Origin: JBLIOB01 sp047639575
Lineage (GTDB): Bacteria; Bacteroidota; Bacteroidia; Flavobacteriales_D; Parvicellaceae
Reading direction: 5' to 3'
Length of the DNA: 9,595 nt
NCBI GenBank assembly: GCA_047639575.1
Contig: JBLIOB010000151.1
Span: forward strand, 1 to 9,595
The notes under the pieces were generated by a model, which worked only from the letters and a program-made list of their open reading frames with translations, ran no database searches and was not told the origin of the DNA. The translations under genes and the position numbers were made by a program. Shown piece after piece: positions 1 through 5,441 of the stretch; position 1 is the first letter of the stretch, and each line of letters starts with the position of its first letter.

Positions 1-78
1 AATACAGAAAGAAGACATACTGAAATAGGAAAAGTGCAACCTGATCAGGTATATGAAATTAAAAAAATGGCATCTTAA
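1..78 (+). CDS. C-terminal fragment of an IS3-family-like transposase (5' part outside window)
   Basis: Plus-strand frame 1 is open from the window edge to a TAA at 76-78; the other two plus frames stop within about 30 bases. The 25 encoded residues include NTERRHTEIGKVQPDQVYE. This fits the pattern at the end of IS3-family OrfB integrase domains: Asn, two residues, Arg, one residue, His, then a Gly, then Pro and a final hydrophobic-Tyr pair. In those enzymes it lies just after the last catalytic Glu of the DDE core, so the catalytic part would be outside the window. It is the only coding signal on this strand, and it sits where the minus-strand SGNH-like gene suddenly loses its family-like sequence, which supports a mobile-element reading. 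The fragment is short, so the family assignment rests on one motif. A non-IS gene converging on the operon is the alternative. Confidence 0.6.
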   Translation, partial: NTERRHTEIGKVQPDQVYEIKKMAS

Positions 79-122
79 TAAACTAATAATTACTTTTATC
101 CTGTCCTAAGGATGGGGAGTAC
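1..122 (+). mobile_element. Right end of a probable IS3-family-like insertion sequence
   Basis: This covers the transposase C-terminus (stop at 76-78) and about 45 bp of non-coding sequence after it, as expected for an IS terminus. The outer end read inward on the minus strand is TACTCCCCATCCTTAGGACA, starting at about 122. A run of Cs followed by a GGACA block resembles the tips of several IS3-family elements, but the left inverted repeat is outside the window, so neither the exact boundary nor the target duplication can be fixed; it could lie a few bases either side of 122. The minus-strand SGNH-like reading frame loses family-like sequence at this point, which is independent support for a junction here. 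Confidence 0.5.
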
Positions 123-466
123 TGTATATTTCCTCTATTGTAAAAATATTCTAAAGAATAAACTGCTGGAAAACCACCTCCTCCGCTTCCCTGAGCAAGA
201 TTTAGATACTTATTGGCCCCAAAGATAGAGTCCGTGATTAAATTATTTTTCTCTCGAGTTAAAGTGCGAACTTGTGATGTCCCTAGAAAAACAAAATCGA
301 ACTTGTTGTTCTTCGGAGTTATAACCAAATTTGATTCTGTTGAATTTGCTTCAGCCGTTAGTTCACTATTGTTAATTACAACAATAATTAAGACAATTAT
401 AAAAGGAGTGACAAATAAACCAAACCTTAAATAAAAATGGTTGATACCGGATATTTTCAGCTTCAT
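83..466 (-). pseudogene. SGNH-hydrolase-like membrane-anchored protein, 3' truncated by an IS end
   Basis: The frame encodes 127 aa. Residues about 13-32 form one strongly hydrophobic segment, most likely an N-terminal membrane anchor. After a short linker comes FVFLGTSQVR (59-68), which looks like block I of an SGNH/GDSL-type fold with Ser64 in the nucleophile position, then a Gly-rich stretch at 92-98 preceded by LNLAQ, which could be block II. Related proteins run to about 300 aa and carry the catalytic Asp/His near the C-terminus; both are absent here. Family-like sequence ends around YFYNRGNIQ (107-115), and the last 12 residues are encoded by the presumed IS terminus. The start overlaps the stop of the kinase gene upstream by 4 nt (ATGA), so it was the next gene in the operon. 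In polysaccharide loci such proteins are often O-acyl transferases or esterases, but that role is inferred. The product is probably non-functional. Confidence 0.6.
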
Positions 467-1437
467 TTCAAATTTAAATGTACGCTCAATTCATTTAACA
501 GTTCAAATTGATTTTTGAATTTGTTCAGTTCATTTTCTCCTAGCCATTTATTATCTGTTAGCCCATTATAAATAGCCATTAACATTAATCTTAGGACGAT
601 TTTAGTTCCATACTTCAATAAATCCTCACGAGACAGCAACTGACTGCCATACATAGCTCTCAGCCGTTGATAAATATCGTCATAAACCTTTTCTGAATCT
701 TCAGATGGGAGCGCATACCGAATAATTAAATACCCTATATCATAATTTACAGATGCGAACGTTTTATAACTTTCTTCGAAATCCAAAAACCAGACATCTT
801 CAGAATTAAATAAGACATTACCAGGATGCAAATCACCATGAACACATTGAGGCGAGAACCCTTCTATGAAATTCAGTTCTAAAGTCAACAGATTATTTTC
901 GACAAAATCAGCATTCGAATTCAACCAGTTATTAACTACTTTATTTAATTTGGGGCTTTTTTGTTTTATCAGTTCTTGAACCTTTTCTAATTCAACATTA
1001 TAAGCCTTACTCGATTTAATAAATTTATCGGATAATGGAAATTTTTTAAGTTCCACATGCAATTGAAAAAGCGCTTCTGCAAGCAAATACAACTGATTAG
1101 ACTGACCTTGGTAATGAATTCCTTTTTGAAGAGTTCTTACCTCCACATCATATTCGTCACTATTAAGGATCAGCTTACCACCCACCCTTTGATTCACAAG
1201 AACAGGGCTACCAGACGCTTGGAGGAAAGAACTTAATTCTTCCGTCATGGATGACTCGCCCGTGAGTTTCGACAGTCGGCAATAATATTGTTTATTATTA
1301 AAAGAAATGGACATTCGCCCTTCTAGACCATTAGTGAGTTCCATCACCTCAATCTGAGAAGCAATTACCTCAAAATCAAATGCCTTTTTTGCATTTAAAA
1401 ACTTGGCTACCGCCTCCTTATGATCCTGTCCAATCAT
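463..1437 (-). CDS. APH/choline-kinase-fold small-molecule kinase (phosphotransferase family)
   Basis: 324 aa, a normal length for the aminoglycoside phosphotransferase (APH)/choline kinase superfamily. The N-terminal ~105 residues would form the small ATP-binding lobe. The catalytic loop is CVHGDLHPGNVLF (198-210), with His200, the catalytic base Asp202 and Asn207 in the HGDxHxxN Brenner motif. It is followed by VWFLDFEES (215-223), where Asp219 is the expected metal ligand. All key residues are present, so an active kinase is likely. The ATG overlaps the stop of the NeuB-family gene (TAATG) and its own stop overlaps the SGNH-like start (ATGA), implying translational coupling. The family includes antibiotic, choline, homoserine and sugar kinases and the substrate cannot be read from sequence. 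In a glycan cassette, a sugar, amino sugar, choline/ethanolamine or glycan terminus is more plausible than an antibiotic. Confidence 0.85.
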   Translation of the reverse strand: MIGQDHKEAVAKFLNAKKAFDFEVIASQIEVMELTNGLEGRMSISFNNKQYYCRLSKLTGESSMTEELSSFLQASGSPVLVNQRVGGKLILNSDEYDVEVRTLQKGIHYQGQSNQLYLLAEALFQLHVELKKFPLSDKFIKSSKAYNVELEKVQELIKQKSPKLNKVVNNWLNSNADFVENNLLTLELNFIEGFSPQCVHGDLHPGNVLFNSEDVWFLDFEESYKTFASVNYDIGYLIIRYALPSEDSEKVYDDIYQRLRAMYGSQLLSREDLLKYGTKIVLRLMLMAIYNGLTDNKWLGENELNKFKNQFELLNELSVHLNLK

Positions 1438-2480
1438 TAATCCACATGAATAAAGTCAATTTCATCACCTAGATTTCGATCTGAATTAAGGTGCTTTCCT
1501 TCAACTTTAGACCAGTCTTTAGCCGTAACTCCAAGAGCTGGGAATGAAAACTGAACATTTTCAATTGAAAGAACATCTCCTGTTTTTAACTCCTTTTTAG
1601 CTACAATTCCATATTCCAATGTGTTCTTCCTGGGTTCTTTAACTTGAATGTTTCCGCTACCCATGGCATCTGAACAAAATCTAACTTTCTCAGTAATTGA
1701 TTTCAATTCATTAAAAGCAGCAGTTGAGACTACATTTTGATCCACTTCGTCTGGATTGATATGTACGCCTTTTTCAATTAAATTAACACCTGCGCCAATT
1801 GCCGCATACATTATTTCATCTCCACGATAATGACAGGAAAGTCCTGCTGGAACACCAAATTTTAGCTTGTAAGTTTCAATTAAACGTAAATCATGACCTA
1901 TTGCTGGAGTTGGATTATGTCCTGGGTGATAATTTAATACTATTCCAGAAGCTCCTTTATCTAACGCAAACTTAACAGCTGCTCCAATCTCCTCTTCATA
2001 AAGGTTTACAATATCGAATATGATAGGCAATCCTGTCTTCGCAGCGTATTCGATAAGCGGTAAATTATTGTGATTGTTTTTCCAGAGCTTTATGGCGCCT
2101 GCATTATTCTTGACTAAAAAATCAACACCTTCAAAATCGTATACACTAGCTATAATTGGAAGGTTTTTAGTTTTGGCATAGTCAAAAATGATTTGATAAT
2201 CAGCTAAAGAAACTGTTTTACGCTCTATCAATTCCCGATAATTCTCAGTTACTTCACCTCCGGCATGTTCGAACGTATGCATAAGCCCCGCTCGTTCATT
2301 GATGATATTAGAGTTATGCAGAATTTCAGTCTTCAACATATCACAACCGCCTTCAACGGCTAAATCAATAAACTCTTTCGCTCTTGCCACATCCTTATTA
2401 TAGAATGTACCTAACTCTGCTACGAAAACTGTAGGACATCCATCTCCTACCGGAATTTCACCAATGTATATTGTGCTCAT
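1437..2480 (-). CDS. Divergent NeuB-family (nonulosonic acid synthase-like) protein with SAF domain
   Basis: 347 aa, the usual NeuB length. Residues about 15-270 are the TIM-barrel part (VFVAELGTFYNKD at 18-30; ASVYDFEGVDFL at 111-122; NNLPLIEYAAKTGLPII at 138-154). Residues about 288-347 are the C-terminal SAF/antifreeze-like domain (VAKKELKTGDVLSIENV at 293-309). Classical members condense PEP with an N-acetylmannosamine-type sugar to give sialic, legionaminic or pseudaminic acid. Several signature positions differ: KTE (50-52) for the usual KFQ, Lys-Asn-Asn (134-136) for Ser-Gly-Glu, GLSCHYRG (213-220) for G-Y/L-SDHT, IEKGVH (235-240) for IEKHFT, and FSFP (311-314) for KRPG in the SAF domain. 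The overall fold is clear but the reaction is uncertain. The start overlaps the cytidylyltransferase stop (ATGA) and the stop shares a base with the kinase start, so this is a coupled operon gene. Confidence 0.85.
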   Translation of the reverse strand: MSTIYIGEIPVGDGCPTVFVAELGTFYNKDVARAKEFIDLAVEGGCDMLKTEILHNSNIINERAGLMHTFEHAGGEVTENYRELIERKTVSLADYQIIFDYAKTKNLPIIASVYDFEGVDFLVKNNAGAIKLWKNNHNNLPLIEYAAKTGLPIIFDIVNLYEEEIGAAVKFALDKGASGIVLNYHPGHNPTPAIGHDLRLIETYKLKFGVPAGLSCHYRGDEIMYAAIGAGVNLIEKGVHINPDEVDQNVVSTAAFNELKSITEKVRFCSDAMGSGNIQVKEPRKNTLEYGIVAKKELKTGDVLSIENVQFSFPALGVTAKDWSKVEGKHLNSDRNLGDEIDFIHVD

Positions 2481-3187
2481 ATTATCTTAGTTTTTTGAAT
2501 ATTCATCATTGCTTCGGCAATGCTAAATTGTTCCGGAGTATCAATGTCAAATGAATCCCATTCGTTCATCAAATAGGCTTGCATCTTCGTTCCAAAAAAG
2601 GATTTAATTTCTTTAAAATTTCCTACAGTACTTATGTAAATAGCTCCATTCGGATGAAACGATTTTTTATGCTCCTGACTCCTCGTTTTTTGATATTTCT
2701 CTGGATAAGCTTTCAATAAGTGTTCATTTTCTCCAATACTCATAGCCAAATCAATCGGAAAACTAAACTCACAAACGCTTATTAAAGATTTAAATGATTC
2801 TAATCCTGATTTAAACTTGGAATTAGCTTCAATAATATGGAAAGTTGTTCTGAAAGGACAAGTTGGCAACAAGATCGTTACTTGATCATTGTCATTTAAT
2901 TTATTACGCAAGATGAACTCTAGTAGTACATCATCCTTCGTTTTGAAGTCTGATGCTAAATCATGAGGTCGGTTATCTACCTCTGCACCGAATTCTTTGG
3001 CAACTTTAGCAATTTCAAGATCCTCAGTGCTCACTACTACCCTATCAAAAACATTAGCCCCGATGGCTGCTTTTATAGAATAAGCTAACAGAGGAATACC
3101 ATTTAACGGCAACCAGTTTTTCCTAGGAACTCGTTTCGATCCTCCTCTGGCAGGAATTAAGCAAATATTTGAATCTTCATAAGACAT
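2477..3187 (-). CDS. CMP-nonulosonate synthetase-like cytidylyltransferase (NeuA/PseF type)
   Basis: 236 aa, full length for the CTP_transf_3 (NeuA/PseF/LegF) family, which couples CTP to a nonulosonic acid to give the CMP-sugar donor in the cytoplasm. The nucleotide-binding loop is IPARGGSKRVPRKN (11-24), nearly the textbook P-loop-like motif; its GSKRxPRKN form recalls PseF more than classical NeuA. Other landmarks are VVSTEDLEIA (51-60), the substrate motif LLPTCPFRT (106-114), HPNGAIYIS (178-186) and the C-terminal DIDTPEQF (214-221), whose Asp residues are expected metal or fold-stabilising positions. It begins 33 bp after the wzt-like gene and overlaps the NeuB-family gene by 4 nt, so the two products are probably sequential enzymes. 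Whether the activated sugar is sialic, pseudaminic, legionaminic or something else cannot be told, especially since the adjacent synthase is atypical. Confidence 0.88.
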   Translation of the reverse strand: MSYEDSNICLIPARGGSKRVPRKNWLPLNGIPLLAYSIKAAIGANVFDRVVVSTEDLEIAKVAKEFGAEVDNRPHDLASDFKTKDDVLLEFILRNKLNDNDQVTILLPTCPFRTTFHIIEANSKFKSGLESFKSLISVCEFSFPIDLAMSIGENEHLLKAYPEKYQKTRSQEHKKSFHPNGAIYISTVGNFKEIKSFFGTKMQAYLMNEWDSFDIDTPEQFSIAEAMMNIQKTKII

Positions 3188-3220
3188 TCTACTTACTATT
3201 TATAACTAATTCAGAGAGTT

Positions 3221-4516
3221 TCATAACACCGTTTTTTCATTAGCCTCTAATATCCAATCAACCACTGGGGCAACAATTGCAGCAGGTCTATAAGCTCCGT
3301 CAATGGAAGAACGATATGATGTTTTGTCCTGAATCACAAAGCGCATTACACTATCTTTTCGGTCTATTGCCCCTGTACCTTTTGAAGTTAAACTAATGGT
3401 TAAAATATAATTTCCTGGTTTTAACAATTTTGATGGAAGCGACAGTTTATATTTATATCGCCCAGGGCTCAAAGTATTGATTTGTGAGGCCTGTATGTCG
3501 TTATCAGCTGTGAGATAAATTAGGTTTCCTTTTAAATCCATTACACTAACAATGCTGTAATAGTTAGACTTGTTCAGCGCATTAACATCAAAAGTAAATT
3601 GAACGTCAATACAATCCTCGAAATTGTAATACAAGTTTTCACTATTTAGCATTTCCACAGATCGAATCTGTAAGTCTTTGTCTACTTTGTCAAATTCAAT
3701 AAAAGTGGTCTGGTCAGCTCCTTCTTTTAGACTAGATAAATACCGATCGATTACCTCCGAAGCCGTTCCGTCAAACGTATTTTTACCGTCTTCTATTAGT
3801 ATACATCTAGTGCAAAGCTTAGAAATAGAGTTCATGTTATGGCTAACAAACAAGACAGTTCTACCAGAATCGGAAACATCTTGCATTTTTCCAAGGCATT
3901 TTTTTTGAAACTCGTCATCACCAACTGCTAACACTTCATCAATCACCAATATCTCGGGTTCTAAATGAGCGGCAACCGCAAATCCAAGCCGCACTTTCAT
4001 TCCTGAAGAATATCTTTTCACCGGAGTGTCCAAGTACTTTGCCACTCCAGAAAAATCAACAATTTCATCAAATTTAGAAGCTATTTCGGCCTTGGTCATT
4101 CCCAATATTGCACCGTTCAAATAAACGTTTTCTCGACCCGTTAATTCCGGATGAAAGCCCGTTCCAACTTCTAGCAGGGACGCGATTCTTCCTTTAACTT
4201 TAATTTCTCCAACCGTTGGATTTGTAACCTGAGATAACAACTTTAATAATGTTGATTTACCCGCTCCATTTTTACCAATGATTCCTAAGACTTCTCCTTT
4301 TTTAACTTCAAAATCAACATCACGTAAAGCCCAAACATAGTCACCGCCATCCGTAGATGCTCTATCATTTACTTCTCCGATTTCAAGATATGGATCTCCT
4401 TTACCTCTAATTCTAGAAAACCACCTGTTTAAATCATGGGATAGTGTGCCGGTTCCGACCTGACCTAAGCGATATTGCTTAGATACGTTTTCTATTTTTA
4501 GTACTATATCACTCAT
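3221..4516 (-). CDS. wzt: Wzt-type polysaccharide ABC transporter ATP-binding protein with C-terminal glycan-recognition domain
   Basis: 431 aa. Residues 1 to about 260 are an ABC ATPase of the O-antigen/teichoic-acid exporter group: Walker A GKNGAGKST (81-89), the family-typical SLLEVGTGFHPELTGREN stretch (113-130), signature YSSGM (169-173), Walker B ILVIDE (189-194) and switch His226. The N-terminal strand is followed by an insertion (about 20-62) common in this group. Residues about 270-425 are an extra beta-rich domain of the Wzt C-terminal type (jelly roll), known in E. coli O8/O9a Wzt to bind the non-reducing end of the finished glycan before export. The gene begins 2 bp after the permease stop, so the pair forms one exporter. 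Having this domain implies export of a full-length polymer carrying a terminal cap. No key ATPase residue is missing. Confidence 0.93.
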   Translation of the reverse strand: MSDIVLKIENVSKQYRLGQVGTGTLSHDLNRWFSRIRGKGDPYLEIGEVNDRASTDGGDYVWALRDVDFEVKKGEVLGIIGKNGAGKSTLLKLLSQVTNPTVGEIKVKGRIASLLEVGTGFHPELTGRENVYLNGAILGMTKAEIASKFDEIVDFSGVAKYLDTPVKRYSSGMKVRLGFAVAAHLEPEILVIDEVLAVGDDEFQKKCLGKMQDVSDSGRTVLFVSHNMNSISKLCTRCILIEDGKNTFDGTASEVIDRYLSSLKEGADQTTFIEFDKVDKDLQIRSVEMLNSENLYYNFEDCIDVQFTFDVNALNKSNYYSIVSVMDLKGNLIYLTADNDIQASQINTLSPGRYKYKLSLPSKLLKPGNYILTISLTSKGTGAIDRKDSVMRFVIQDKTSYRSSIDGAYRPAAIVAPVVDWILEANEKTVL

Positions 4517-4518
4517 AT

Positions 4519-5361
4519 CTATACGGTATCAATAAAAGATTTCTCAACTCGATTAAAAATCACCATTCCCAAAATGAATACTGCTACGGAAAAAACTGCT
4601 GTGTATATCAACGCTCCCACCGGTACTGAACCTTTTGTGAAAAAAGAATATTTAAAACTCTCAATAATACTCGTCATTGGGCTTACTAGCATTACCTTTT
4701 TCATCCATCCATTGGCCGATGATAGGGGTATAATAACTGCCGATAAGTACATCATTAATTGCACTCCAAACGAAACTAAAAACTTTAAATCTCGGTACTT
4801 GGTTGTCATTGAAGAGATAATCATACCCAACCCTAATCCCATGAGAGCCATTAAAATAACAAAGACAGGAATTAATAGCATAGTTGAGTTTGCGGCAATT
4901 CCATCTGTTGTGAAATAATAATATGTCCAAATACAAAGAAATAGAATGAACTGGACCACGAACTTTAACATATTTGTAAGAACGACTGATAACGGAACTA
5001 TAATTCTGGGGAAATATACTTTCCCAAACAATCCCTGATTGACCGTAAACGTCTCTGAAGTTTTATTAATGCAATCGGCAAAGTAACCCCATATAGTCAC
5101 TCCAGCTAAATAAAATGGAAATTTTGGAATTCCGTCAGTTTCTAAAGCGGCCATATTTCCAAATACGATGGTTAAGACCAAAGAAGTGAAAATAGGTTGA
5201 ATAAAAAACCAAGTCGGTCCAAGAATGGTTTGCTTGTAATTTGCGACAAAATCTCTTCTTACGAATAACATAAGCAGATCTTTATATTTCCAAATCGCCT
5301 TAAAATTCAGGTTAAAAAGCTGCTTATTAGGTTGGATGATATTATCCCATTTCTGTTCCAT
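4519..5361 (-). CDS. wzm: Wzm-type polysaccharide ABC transporter permease
   Basis: 280 aa, the normal size for ABC-2 type polysaccharide permeases. A cytoplasmic N-terminus leads into LFVRRDFVANYKQTILGPTW (32-51), the conserved amphipathic entry segment of Wzm/TagG-like proteins (charged RRD, then Y-x-Q-T-x-L-G-x-x-W). Hydrophobic segments at roughly 50-70, 82-97, 120-147, 160-183, 194-213 and 248-268 give about six membrane passes. The protein would form a dimeric inner-membrane channel powered by the adjacent Wzt, moving a lipid-linked polysaccharide (O-antigen or capsule-like) to the periplasm. ATG start; the 3' end is 2 bp from wzt. The upstream gap of 80 bp is the largest in the operon and might hold an internal promoter. 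Confidence 0.92.
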   Translation of the reverse strand: MEQKWDNIIQPNKQLFNLNFKAIWKYKDLLMLFVRRDFVANYKQTILGPTWFFIQPIFTSLVLTIVFGNMAALETDGIPKFPFYLAGVTIWGYFADCINKTSETFTVNQGLFGKVYFPRIIVPLSVVLTNMLKFVVQFILFLCIWTYYYFTTDGIAANSTMLLIPVFVILMALMGLGLGMIISSMTTKYRDLKFLVSFGVQLMMYLSAVIIPLSSANGWMKKVMLVSPMTSIIESFKYSFFTKGSVPVGALIYTAVFSVAVFILGMVIFNRVEKSFIDTV

Positions 5362-5441
5362 AAACTAGTTAAGTTCCCAATTTTGAAATTGACAGGGGCA
5401 AATAAACCAATTTTTCACATAATAACCGAATCCCATAAATC
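5362..5441 (-). other. 80-bp intergenic leader upstream of the exporter genes
   Basis: This is the only sizeable gap between the minus-strand genes. I looked for the Bacteroidota promoter form (TTTG about 20 bases before TAnnTTTG) and found no convincing match. One small perfect inverted repeat is present at 5378-5391 (CAATTT, 2-nt spacer, AAATTG), too AT-rich and short to be a good terminator and not followed by a T run. A weak internal promoter or an RNA processing site is possible but not shown. Confidence 0.3.

Noticed and set aside
1..103. A minus-strand frame open from about 103 to the left edge, which could be a frameshifted continuation of the SGNH-like gene.
   Set aside because: It has only vague resemblance to the family (a hydrophobic run after a Lys-Val-Ile-Ile), starts right after a stop, and is biased by AT-rich sequence. 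The opposite strand reads as a transposase C-terminus with a clear motif, so an IS junction explains the region better.
463..1437. Antibiotic resistance by an aminoglycoside phosphotransferase.
   Set aside because: Only the general kinase fold and catalytic loop match. The gene is translationally coupled inside a glycan operon, and nothing indicates an aminoglycoside-binding subfamily.
3221..4516. Glu116 where many ABC ATPases have the Q-loop Gln.
   Set aside because: The stretch containing it (LLEVGTGFHPELTG) is typical of the Wzt/TagH group, so this is a family trait and not an anomaly.
4574..4936. Open frames on both strands inside the permease gene (4574-4918 plus, 4661-4936 minus).
   Set aside because: They lie wholly inside wzm, whose frame shows conserved motifs and membrane segments; the shadows have no family resemblance.
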